19,889 nucleotides of DNA from Oscillospiraceae bacterium UBA3851 (GTDB lineage: Bacteria; Bacillota; Clostridia; Oscillospirales; Oscillospiraceae): NCBI GenBank assembly GCA_002392625.1, contig DGHJ01000053.1:9289-29177 (forward strand), read 5' to 3'. Below the pieces are notes generated by a model, which saw nothing but the letters and a program-made list of their open reading frames with translations, searched no databases and was not told where the DNA came from. Shown piece after piece: positions 7,415-13,585 of the stretch. Both the position numbers and the translations under genes were made by a program. Position 1 is the stretch's first letter, and every line of letters begins with the position of its first letter.

Positions 7415-8338
7415 ATGAAAGCAGCTCTTGTGATCATGGCGGCGGGCATGGGGTCCCGTTACGGCGGCAACAAGCAGGTGGACGGCGTGGGTCCCAACCG
7501 GGAGATTCTGATGGAGTACTCCATCTTCGACGCCATCCGCGCCGGCTTCACCAAGGTGGTGTTCATCATCAAGCCGGAGATGCTGGATATGATGAAGAAC
7601 CTCTGCGGCGACCGCATCGCACAGCGCAAGACTCGCGACGGGGAGAACGTGGAGGTCTGCTACGCCTTCCAGGATTTCTCCAGCGTGCCCGCGTTTTATA
7701 AGATCCCCGCCGAGCGCGTCAAGCCCTTCGGCACCACCCACGCGGTGCTCTGCGCCCGCGACGTCATCAGCGAACCCTTCTGCGTCATCAACGCCGACGA
7801 CTATTACGGCGTGGACGCCTTCCGCATCGTGTACGAAGAGCTGGGCCGCCTCAAGGAGACCGGCGAGGCCACCATGGTGGGCTATCTGCTGAAGAACACC
7901 GTCAGCATCAACGGCACCGTGTCCCGCGGCGTGTGCCAGACGGAGAACGGCAACCTGACCGGCGTCAAGGAGACGCTGAAGATCCAGCTGTTCCCCGACG
8001 GGTCCATTGCCGACGTGGCCGACGGCGGCCGGGTGGAGCTGGATCCCGACGCCGTGGTGTCCATGAACTTCTGGGGCTTCACCCCCGGCATCTTCGCCGA
8101 GATGGAGGCCTATTTTGAGGACTTCCTGCGCAACCGCGCCGGCACCAACATCAAAGCCGAGTGCCTGCTGCCCAACATGGTGGGCGAGCTGGTGGACGAG
8201 GGCCGTCTCACTGTGTCCGTGCTCCACAGCGCCGACCGCTGGTTCGGCATGACCTACCAGGAGGACCGCCAGAACGTCATGGACGAGCTGAAGAAGCTTC
8301 ACGACAGCGGCGTCTATCCTCCGTCCCTGCGGGACTGA
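7415..8338 (+). CDS. Sugar-phosphate nucleotidyltransferase-like protein
   Basis: The 307-residue protein carries the N-terminal nucleotide-binding signature AAGMGSRYGGNKQ (residues 9-21), a variant of the GxGxRxxPxTK loop of NDP-sugar pyrophosphorylases. PFGTTHAVLCA follows at 104-114, then the metal/nucleotide motif VINADDYYG at 125-133. Such enzymes join a nucleoside triphosphate and a sugar 1-phosphate, or transfer nucleotides to other phosphorylated or hydroxyl groups. The exact sugar is not evident; the GNKQ variant differs from GalU/RmlA. The start is fixed by AAGGAGG 8-9 nt upstream. The divergent LCP neighbour makes a role in cell-envelope polymer synthesis plausible but unproven. 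It appears monocistronic, ending at a large hairpin. Confidence 0.85.
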   Translation: MKAALVIMAAGMGSRYGGNKQVDGVGPNREILMEYSIFDAIRAGFTKVVFIIKPEMLDMMKNLCGDRIAQRKTRDGENVEVCYAFQDFSSVPAFYKIPAERVKPFGTTHAVLCARDVISEPFCVINADDYYGVDAFRIVYEELGRLKETGEATMVGYLLKNTVSINGTVSRGVCQTENGNLTGVKETLKIQLFPDGSIADVADGGRVELDPDAVVSMNFWGFTPGIFAEMEAYFEDFLRNRAGTNIKAECLLPNMVGELVDEGRLTVSVLHSADRWFGMTYQEDRQNVMDELKKLHDSGVYPPSLRD

Positions 8339-8350
8339 TAAAAGAAATCA

Positions 8351-8396
8351 CAGGGCGTTGATGCGGTGCGCCGGCACCGCAGGTCAGCAGACCCTG
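8351..8396 (+). other. Structured 3' region with small hairpins
   Basis: Between the nucleotidyltransferase stop and its terminator are a perfect 7-bp hairpin GCGGTGC-GCCG-GCACCGC (8363-8380) and a 4-bp hairpin GGTC-AGCA-GACC (8382-8393). An outer CAGGG/CCCTG pairing (8351-8355 with 8392-8396) competes with the latter. It may be a structured 3' UTR; no known RNA family was recognised. Confidence 0.35.
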
Positions 8397-8409
8397 AAGG
8401 ATTAAAATT

Positions 8410-8465
8410 CCCGCCGGATGTGCGGCGCCGCATGAGGCGCCGCACATCCGGCGGGTTCTTTCTTT
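8410..8465. terminator. Large terminator hairpin between convergent genes
   Basis: A perfect 20-bp GC-rich stem (8410-8429 with 8436-8455), 6-nt loop GCATGA, followed by TTCTTTCTTT on the plus strand. On the minus strand it is followed by AATTTTAAT, so it may also stop the DUF4129-like operon. Between it and the stop at 8533 nothing else is evident. Confidence 0.85.
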
Positions 8466-8532
8466 CGTAAAATGCGGGCGTTTCGGGCGCTCACCTTTGG
8501 GGGATGTTTTTGCCGGCGGGCGGCTTCTTGCC

Positions 8533-9759
8533 TTACACCAGCGCCTTGACGGCGGCCACCAGCGCCTCGGCCTGTTCCACCTCCGCGTCGCTTATCTCCT
8601 CCGCATCCTGATAGCGAGCGCGGATGTAAAGCTCTCTCAGCCGTTCCGCGTTCCCCGGAGCCACAAGCTCGCCGGACGCTTTCATGACGTCCTCCGAAGT
8701 CGTCTGGCGGGTGATCTTGACGCCGCAGGTCCGGATGAAAAACAGATATTCCTTGTAGAGCTGCCTGATTTTCTCATTGTTGGGCAGAACGGAGGCGCTT
8801 TTCCGCTTCTTCCGCCGGGGCAAGTGGAAGCGGAGCGGTTCCGCCTCGCCCTCCTCAAACGATGAGGCGTCAGCGCCCCTTGGGCGGATGCTCCGAAGTA
8901 TCCGGTAGAACCTGTAAAGCAGATACGCCAGCACTGCCGCCGCCAGAACGATCAGAGCGATCCGGACCGCCACGGAGACCCAGGCAACGTCGGCCGCGTC
9001 GCCGGGCGTGGGCAGCTCAATTTCGGCAGGGGGGGTATCCTCCCAGGGCTCGACGTCCGGCTCGTCGGGAATGAGCGGCTCCTCCGATTCCTCAAAGGCG
9101 ACCAGAGCCAGCAGCTTGGTAATGAGATCAAAGAGGTAGATCACGCCGTTGATCAAATAGCCAAAAGGCAGCAGCAGGTATTCCAGAATCTTCTCCGAGT
9201 ACCGCATGGCCGTATAGAGAAGGAAACACGTCAGCACGGTCAGTATGACGACGCCGGCCAGCTCAGTGAGATTCATCAGCCGGAGATTCAGCCCGGCGCC
9301 GGCGCCCATGCGCTTCCTGCGGAGGACCAGAACGCCGAGGAACAGATACAGAGCGGCGCACACAAACGCCGTGGGGCGGATCGGCCAGCTGCCAAGGCAG
9401 ATGAAGAACAGCGCGGTTACGGGCACAGCCGGAAAGCCGAACCAGTATTTATAGTCCTCGTAACAGATCCCGCACTTGCCGGAAAGCGTCAGGATCAGGT
9501 GAAAAGCCAGTATGACCGCTGTGATCAGCGTTTCCGTAAGATTCTGCGCGGCCAAAAGACCCAACGCCGGCAGCAATCCGCAGAGGAGCCGTGCCGGTAT
9601 CGAGCCGTTTGTCCTCTGCAGGAGCAGCGAGGACAGAAAGGCCAGCGCCAGCACTGAACCCATCAGCAGCCACGATTGGCTGTAGGCATCGATCAGCGAG
9701 GCAAAGGAGAAGCAGAGGAGGAAATTGCAGACCGTTTCCAGTGCGTTAACCAGCAGCAT
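8533..9759 (-). CDS. Multi-pass membrane protein with DUF4129-like C-terminal domain
   Basis: The 408-residue protein has about five to seven membrane helices in its first 220 residues. A very acidic, proline-rich external segment (about 222-258, e.g. FEESEEPLIPDEPDVEPWED) comes next, then one more helix (about 262-283). The cytoplasmic tail is basic then helical and resembles DUF4129 (KIRQLYKEYLFFIRTCG, then RLRELYIRARYQDAEEIS). DUF4129 is commonly found at the C-terminus of membrane transglutaminase-like proteins encoded with MoxR and DUF58. Here no transglutaminase Cys-His-Asp core is seen. The start at 9759 is chosen because GGAGGT lies 8 nt upstream; it overlaps the end of the DUF58 gene by 14 nt, implying coupled translation. 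Function unknown. Confidence 0.75.
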   Translation of the reverse strand: MLLVNALETVCNFLLCFSFASLIDAYSQSWLLMGSVLALAFLSSLLLQRTNGSIPARLLCGLLPALGLLAAQNLTETLITAVILAFHLILTLSGKCGICYEDYKYWFGFPAVPVTALFFICLGSWPIRPTAFVCAALYLFLGVLVLRRKRMGAGAGLNLRLMNLTELAGVVILTVLTCFLLYTAMRYSEKILEYLLLPFGYLINGVIYLFDLITKLLALVAFEESEEPLIPDEPDVEPWEDTPPAEIELPTPGDAADVAWVSVAVRIALIVLAAAVLAYLLYRFYRILRSIRPRGADASSFEEGEAEPLRFHLPRRKKRKSASVLPNNEKIRQLYKEYLFFIRTCGVKITRQTTSEDVMKASGELVAPGNAERLRELYIRARYQDAEEISDAEVEQAEALVAAVKALV

Positions 9760-10768
9760 CCCGATCCACCTCCGCTTCCAGCACGCAAGGCTCATATTCG
9801 CTGTACCGCTGCAGCCGAACGAGGGCATCCCGCTCCTCCGCCGACAGCGGCGGGCTGATGATAAAATAGCTGCGGCTCTTTTTTCGCTCCCGGATGCAGC
9901 GCTCGATCAGACCGGCAAAGGAGGAGTAGCTGTACATCATCGAGCGGCCCAGGTTCGTCATCAGCTGATCCATGTGCATCTTCCCGAAGCCCTCTTCCAG
10001 ATTCCCGGCGTCTCCGTTGGAGAGAAACTGATAGGGGATCTGGGCCTGCTCCAGCCACTCGCAGACGCTCCGCACGATCTCGAAGCTCTTTTCCTTCTCC
10101 TCCGCGCTGCCGGAGGCCATATTCAGCACCACCGCCGCGTTGGCGTCAACCGTGTAGTCGCTGTTTTTGACCATCAGCTTGCCCACCTTGGCGCTCTGCT
10201 TCCAGGAGATCTTCTTCATTGGCTCGCGCCCGGTATAGTCCAGATGGCCGATGTTGAGCACCGGATCTTCCAGAATAAAGCGCCTGACGGAGATATCCCC
10301 CATATAGTCGCCCAGGATCTTCTGGATCGAGACGTCCTGGCAGAGCCTCGGCATCACCGTGATGTCGGTGCTGATCTTCTCGGACGTGACCTTGGAGCGA
10401 AAGCCCAGAAAGTCGCCGGCCTCCACATAGTATTTTCCGCTTCGATAGACGCCCCTTTTCGGCAGGGTGAACAGGACCGTGTGCCGGTAGCTGCTGTGGG
10501 GAAGCAGAAAGAGGCGGTGGGCCTCCACGTTGTCCTTTTTCCCTGAGATCACCGCGCCTTCGGGCATATATTCAAAGAAATTGACGTATGTAACCGGGAA
10601 AAACCAGTGGTTGGCCAGACTGCCGGAAAAGGCGATCTTTTCGCCCGGCTCCGCCAGCTGGGTGTCAAAATTGTAGTGCAGCAGCAGATGCTGCGCCGCT
10701 TTGGGCGTGACCACGAACTGCAGCAGCAGAATGATCGCCGTCAGCCCGATGATGAGAAAGGTGATCAT
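9746..10768 (-). CDS. DUF58 domain protein
   Basis: The 340-residue protein starts with one hydrophobic helix (about 1-20) rather than the usual two. A beta-rich extracytoplasmic-like part follows (LAEPGEKIAFSGSL, RHTVLFTLPKRGVYRSG). The DUF58 signature is YTGREPMKKISWKQSAKVGKLMVK (about 178-201). The family is related to von Willebrand factor A-type domains and is nearly always encoded beside MoxR ATPases, where it is thought to be a chaperone partner or substrate; its molecular role is not settled. The start codon overlaps the moxR stop as ATGA (4 bp), and its 3' end overlaps the next gene, so the three genes form one tightly coupled operon. Confidence 0.88.
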   Translation of the reverse strand: MITFLIIGLTAIILLLQFVVTPKAAQHLLLHYNFDTQLAEPGEKIAFSGSLANHWFFPVTYVNFFEYMPEGAVISGKKDNVEAHRLFLLPHSSYRHTVLFTLPKRGVYRSGKYYVEAGDFLGFRSKVTSEKISTDITVMPRLCQDVSIQKILGDYMGDISVRRFILEDPVLNIGHLDYTGREPMKKISWKQSAKVGKLMVKNSDYTVDANAAVVLNMASGSAEEKEKSFEIVRSVCEWLEQAQIPYQFLSNGDAGNLEEGFGKMHMDQLMTNLGRSMMYSYSSFAGLIERCIRERKKSRSYFIISPPLSAEERDALVRLQRYSEYEPCVLEAEVDRDAAG

Positions 10769-11700
10769 ACGTTTTCCAGTGGCACCTTGGTCTCGATCAG
10801 GATCCTCTCCATAAGCCTGACCGGATCCCGGTGGCTGCCGGGGGCCACGAGCAGGCGATGGGTCAGAACGGGGAGCGCCTCTTGCTTGACGTCTTCCGGG
10901 ATGACGTAATTCCGGCCCGACATGGCGGCTCTGATCCGCGCCGCCTTGTAGAGCGCCAGCGTTCCTCTGGCCGAAACACCGGAGCCGATCTGAGCGTTGC
11001 TGCGGGTGGCCTCGATGAGATCCATGAGATAGGCCTTCACGTCCTCGGAGGCGGTCACCCTTTCGATCTCCTTTTGGGCCTCTGCCGTATCGGCGGGGCT
11101 GACCACGCTCTGCAGCTCTCCGATGATGTCCCGCGCATCCCGCCGTCCCATCAGGGAGATCTCCTGCGCCCGCTCCATATAGCCCAGGCTGAGCCTCATG
11201 AAGAACCGATCCAGCTGCGCTTCGGGCAGTGGGAAGGTGCCGTAGGATTCAACAGGGTTCTGGGTTCCCATCACAATAAAGGGCTCGTCCAGGGGAAAGG
11301 TCACCCCGTCCACCGAGACCTGCCGCTCCTCCATGGCCTCCAGCAGCGCAGACTGGGTGCGCGGCGTCGCACGGTTGATCTCATCCGCCAGCACCACGTT
11401 GGAGAAGACCGGCCCCTTTCGAAAGACGAAATCGCCCTCCTTCTGGTTAAAGAAGTGGATGCCGGTCAGGTCGGACGGCAGCAGGTCGGGCGTGAACTGG
11501 ATGCGTTTGAAGTCGCCGCCGATGCTTTTGGCAAATGCCCGGAGCAGCATCGTTTTTCCGGTGCCCGGCAGGTCTTCCAGCAGCACATGGCCTCCTGCCA
11601 GAAAACAGATGACGATCTGCCGGATCGTCTCGTCCTTGCCGATGATCACACGGCCCGCGTTCTGAACGATTCTGTCGGTGTATTCTTTCACTGTCATCAT
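10765..11700 (-). CDS. MoxR-family AAA+ ATPase
   Basis: The 311-residue ATPase has Walker A DLPGTGKT (43-50), Walker B VVLADE (102-107) followed by INRATPRTQSALLEAMEE, and a sensor-1 region GTQNPVE (145-151). The arginine-containing QLDRFFM segment lies at about 162-168, and a C-terminal lid domain includes SGVSARGTLALYKAARIRA. MoxR proteins are cytoplasmic ring ATPases proposed to mature or remodel partner complexes, here the co-encoded DUF58 and membrane proteins. ATG at 11700 is followed by a second ATG at 11697; AGGGGG upstream fits either. It has its own sigma-A promoter 29 nt or so upstream and opens a three-gene operon. Which complex it matures cannot be inferred from sequence. Confidence 0.92.
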   Translation of the reverse strand: MMTVKEYTDRIVQNAGRVIIGKDETIRQIVICFLAGGHVLLEDLPGTGKTMLLRAFAKSIGGDFKRIQFTPDLLPSDLTGIHFFNQKEGDFVFRKGPVFSNVVLADEINRATPRTQSALLEAMEERQVSVDGVTFPLDEPFIVMGTQNPVESYGTFPLPEAQLDRFFMRLSLGYMERAQEISLMGRRDARDIIGELQSVVSPADTAEAQKEIERVTASEDVKAYLMDLIEATRSNAQIGSGVSARGTLALYKAARIRAAMSGRNYVIPEDVKQEALPVLTHRLLVAPGSHRDPVRLMERILIETKVPLENV

Positions 11701-11735
11701 GTCATCCCCCTGCCCAGTTTAGAATTATTACATTC

Positions 11736-11764
11736 ATTTTAGCACATCTATTCCGATCTTACAA
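11736..11764 (-). promoter_or_regulatory. Sigma-A promoter for the moxR operon
   Basis: Minus strand: TTGTAA (11759-11764), a 17-nt spacer and TAAAAT (11736-11741) preceded by extended -10 TGC. Predicted start near 11729. Confidence 0.7.
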
Positions 11765-11856
11765 CCAAAATCTGACGGGAGCGGTCCGTATTTCGGCAAT
11801 ATTGCCGCAGCAGAACGGATCGCTCCGGCCGCGAGGCGAGTATGGGCGGGAGCGGA

Positions 11857-11889
11857 GAAAAAGGCGGGGGCAAGCGCCCTCCGCCTTTT
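11857..11889 (-). terminator. Intrinsic terminator of the small Asn-rich gene
   Basis: Minus strand: AAAAGGCGG-A-GGGC pairs with GCCC-CCGCCTTTT around loop GCTT, with one bulged A, and ends in TTTTT. It begins 16 nt after the stop of the 38-residue gene. It separates that gene from the moxR promoter. Confidence 0.85.
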
Positions 11890-11905
11890 CCCATATTTAC
11901 CGGTT

Positions 11906-12022
11906 TCAGTGATCGCAGTTCTGCTCGCTCTTGTTGTTCTTGCTGTTCTTGTTCTGCTCGTTGCTCTTGTTCTGCTCGTTGCGGTTTTCGTTGCGGGTGT
12001 TCTGCTCGTTGCGATTGCTCAT
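11906..12022 (-). CDS. 38-residue Asn/Glu/Gln-rich repetitive small protein
   Basis: A 39-codon frame begins MSNRNEQNTRNENRNEQNKS and ends KSEQNCDH. About four residues in ten are Asn; Glu, Gln, Arg and Lys make up most of the rest. NEQN occurs three times, plus NEN and SEQN variants, so it is highly charged, hydrophilic and without a signal or hydrophobic stretch. A near-perfect ribosome binding site AAGGAGGTG, a clean terminator and an upstream forespore-type promoter candidate show it is a real gene despite its size. No family was recognised with certainty. Its composition recalls the Asn/Gln-rich gamma-type and minor small acid-soluble spore proteins, which is an analogy only. The single Cys near the C-terminus is a notable exception to the composition. 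Confidence 0.75.
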   Translation of the reverse strand: MSNRNEQNTRNENRNEQNKSNEQNKNSKNNKSEQNCDH

Positions 12023-12051
12023 AGTGGCACCTCCTTTTGAATGGATGGTCC

Positions 12052-12081
12052 TATTGTGCCCTTGCCGAGGGCAGCTTATAC
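12052..12081 (-). promoter_or_regulatory. Candidate forespore (sigma-F/sigma-G type) promoter for the small Asn-rich gene
   Basis: Minus strand: GTATA (12077-12081), 18 nt, CACAATA (12052-12058). This agrees with the sigma-G pattern GMATR-N18-CATWMTA in all but one base of each box. The same bases fit the sigma-F pattern GYWTA-N15-GGNRANANTW with one mismatch. The -10 end is 29 nt before the start codon, a sensible distance. No convincing sigma-A promoter was found here. Consensus patterns are those known from Bacillus subtilis; use here is inference. Confidence 0.45.
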
Positions 12082-12123
12082 GGAAAAAGACTGTTAAAAC
12101 GGAAATTTTTCCAAAAATAGCTG

Positions 12124-12152
12124 TTGACAACAGGTGCGCGCAGTGATACAAT
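12124..12152 (+). promoter_or_regulatory. Sigma-A promoter for infC-rpmI-rplT
   Basis: Consensus TTGACA (12124-12129), a 17-nt spacer and TACAAT (12147-12152) preceded by extended -10 TGA. The best promoter in the window, fitting a highly expressed translation operon. Predicted start near 12159. Confidence 0.85.
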
Positions 12153-12158
12153 ACGCCA

Positions 12159-12306
12159 GAAAACAAAGAAGGTCGGTGCATCCGCCCTCACCTCCAGCCT
12201 TGGGCAAAGAGGTCAACAGCGAGAGAAAAAGCTCGAAGTGGGCTTTTGTCGTTGCGCGGATGCCGTGTGCATTCGCGTTTTTATTTTGGATTGGAGGTGC
12301 TTTCGC
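12159..12306 (+). ncRNA. infC operon leader RNA (L20-leader-like attenuator)
   Basis: The roughly 148-nt leader can fold in two exclusive ways. A terminator pairs CGCGGATGC (12255-12263) with GCATTCGCG (12269-12277), nine pairs with one G-U, and is followed directly by TTTTTATTTT (12278-12287). An antiterminator pairs GCATCCGC (12178-12185) with GCGGATGC (12256-12263), removing the terminator's 5' arm. Firmicutes commonly regulate infC-rpmI-rplT by ribosomal protein L20 acting on such a leader. That this is the same class is inferred from position and architecture; the L20-binding mimic itself was not proven. CACCTCCA (12189-12196) is also complementary to the infC ribosome binding site. Confidence 0.72.
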
Positions 12307-12825
12307 ATTAGCAAGATCGTGCATCAACTGAACGAAGAGATCCGCGACAAAGAGATCCGCCTGATCAGCGATACCGGCGAGCAGCTGGGCATCATGTCCT
12401 CTGACGAGGCGCTGCGCATCGCTGAGGAGCGCGCGCTGGACCTGGTGAAAATCTCTCCGCAGGCCGTTCCGCCTGTGTGCAAGCTCATGAACTACGGCAA
12501 GTTCCGCTTTGAGCAGAGCAAGAAGGAGAAGGAAGCCCGGAAAAACCAGCACGTGGTGGAGATCAAGGAGATCCGTATGTCTCCCGGCATCGACGTGGGC
12601 GACTTTAACACCAAGTTGAAAAACGCGGTGAAGTTCCTCACTGAAGGCAACCGGGTGAAGGTCTCTGTGCGCTTCCGCGGCAGAGAGATGGCCCATACGG
12701 AGATCGGCCGCGATCTGCTGGTGAAGTTTGCCGAGTCCTGCAGCGAGGTTGCCAACATGGAAAAAGCTGCCAAGCTGGAGGGCAGGAACATGTCCATGTT
12801 CCTTTCCCCCAAGGCCGGCAAGTAA
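12307..12825 (+). CDS. infC: Translation initiation factor IF-3 (AUU start)
   Basis: The 172-residue product is a complete IF-3. The N-terminal domain has LNEEIRDKEIRLISDTGEQLGIMS, the linker is rich in Lys/Glu (RFEQSKKEKEARKNQ), and the C-terminal domain has VVEIKEIRMSPGIDVGDFNTKLKNAVKFL and VSVRFRGREMAHTEIG. IF-3 binds the 30S subunit, checks start codon and initiator tRNA, and prevents premature subunit joining. No ATG/GTG/TTG lies at the expected N-terminus. An ATT codon at 12307 sits 7 nt after GGAGGTG (12293-12299) and gives the usual ISK-type start. AUU starts in infC are known from E. coli and allow IF-3 to repress its own translation. Upstream in-frame sequence is leader RNA, not protein. 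Confidence 0.94.
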   Translation: MSKIVHQLNEEIRDKEIRLISDTGEQLGIMSSDEALRIAEERALDLVKISPQAVPPVCKLMNYGKFRFEQSKKEKEARKNQHVVEIKEIRMSPGIDVGDFNTKLKNAVKFLTEGNRVKVSVRFRGREMAHTEIGRDLLVKFAESCSEVANMEKAAKLEGRNMSMFLSPKAGK

Positions 12826-12886
12826 CATTTGTAAGAGATCCGCCCGCTTTGCGCGGGGGGATGATGGATGGAAGGAGAAAACGATT

Positions 12887-13084
12887 ATGCCTAAACTGAA
12901 GACCCACAGCGGCGCAAAGAAGCGCTTCAATCTGACGAAATCCGGCAAGGTCAAGAGAGCTCACGCGTTCAAGAGCCACATCCTGACCAAGAAGGACACC
13001 AAGCGCGGCCGTCGTCTGCGCAGCACCACGTATGCTGACAGCACCAACGAGGCGGCGATCCGCAAGATGATCCCTTACAAATAA
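12887..13084 (+). CDS. rpmI: 50S ribosomal protein L35
   Basis: The 65-residue basic protein MPKLKTHSGAKKRFNLTKSG... is a full-length L35, with the typical KTHSGAKKRF start and a C-terminal AAIRKMIPYK. It is a structural protein of the large ribosomal subunit. GAAGGAGA provides the ribosome binding site. It lies 61 nt after infC, with a small GC hairpin (CCCGC/GCGGG near 12843-12857) in the gap, and 33 nt before rplT, the standard bacterial order. An in-frame extension upstream into infC exists but lacks a ribosome binding site and does not match the family. Confidence 0.97.
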   Translation: MPKLKTHSGAKKRFNLTKSGKVKRAHAFKSHILTKKDTKRGRRLRSTTYADSTNEAAIRKMIPYK

Positions 13085-13117
13085 TTGACGGAACGTTAGA
13101 ATAGGAGGCAATTCGAT

Positions 13118-13471
13118 ATGGCACGTATTAAGGGCGCGATGATGACGCGCAAGAGAAGAAACAAGATGCTGAAGATGGCCAAGGGCTACTGGGGCGCCAA
13201 GTCCAAGCACTTCAAGATGGCCAACGAGCAGGTCATGAAGTCCCTGACCTACGCTTATATCAGCCGTCGGCTGAAGAAGAGAGACTTCCGTCAGCTGTGG
13301 ATCACCCGCATCAGCGCCGCCTGCAAGATCAACGGCATGAACTACTCCACCTTTATGCACGGCCTGAAGCTGGCCGGTGTGGAGATCAACCGCAAGATGC
13401 TCAGCGAAATGGCCATCAACGACGCCGTGGCGTTCACCGCCCTGTGCGATCTGGCCAAGCAGCAGGCGTAA
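13118..13471 (+). CDS. rplT: 50S ribosomal protein L20
   Basis: The 117-residue protein is full-length L20: MARIKGAMMTRKRRNKMLKM, KGYWGAKSKHFKMANEQVMKSL, RRLKKRDFRQLWITRI and the C-terminal globular part NGMNYSTFMHGLKLAGVEINRKMLSEMA. L20 binds 23S rRNA early in assembly, and in several Firmicutes and in E. coli it represses its own operon through mRNA that imitates its rRNA site; the leader upstream of infC is the likely target here. AGGAGG precedes the ATG. It is last in the operon, before a strong terminator. Confidence 0.97.
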   Translation: MARIKGAMMTRKRRNKMLKMAKGYWGAKSKHFKMANEQVMKSLTYAYISRRLKKRDFRQLWITRISAACKINGMNYSTFMHGLKLAGVEINRKMLSEMAINDAVAFTALCDLAKQQA

Positions 13472-13485
13472 ACACCGATCAAAGG

Positions 13486-13519
13486 AAAAGGCAACCGATG
13501 CGGCTGCCTTTTTTCTTTT
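13486..13519 (+). terminator. Intrinsic terminator of infC-rpmI-rplT
   Basis: AAAAGGCAACCG pairs with CGGCTGCCTTTT (one A-C mismatch) around loop ATG, followed by further Ts (TTCTTTTT) to about 13520. Confidence 0.9.
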
Positions 13520-13524
13520 TGCAC

Positions 13525-13553
13525 TTGCCCCGGCAGGAGAAACATGGTAATAT
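13525..13553 (+). promoter_or_regulatory. Promoter for the flavodiiron gene
   Basis: TTGCCC (13525-13530), a 17-nt spacer and TAATAT (13548-13553) preceded by extended -10 TGG. Predicted start near 13560 leaves about 26 nt of leader. The -10 matches only four of six consensus positions, so the TGG may matter. Confidence 0.55.
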
Positions 13554-13585
13554 CATTTCGACAAGATTTCGTTAGGAGGATCCCT

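Noticed and set aside
11906..12022. NEQN-coding repeat read as a CRISPR or tandem DNA repeat
   Set aside because: Repeat units are irregular and codon-based, without constant spacers; a coding explanation with ribosome binding site and terminator is better.
12124..12306. 61-codon N-terminal extension of IF-3
   Set aside because: It would start inside the promoter -35 box and translate the structured leader; the IF-3 family begins at the ATT at 12307.
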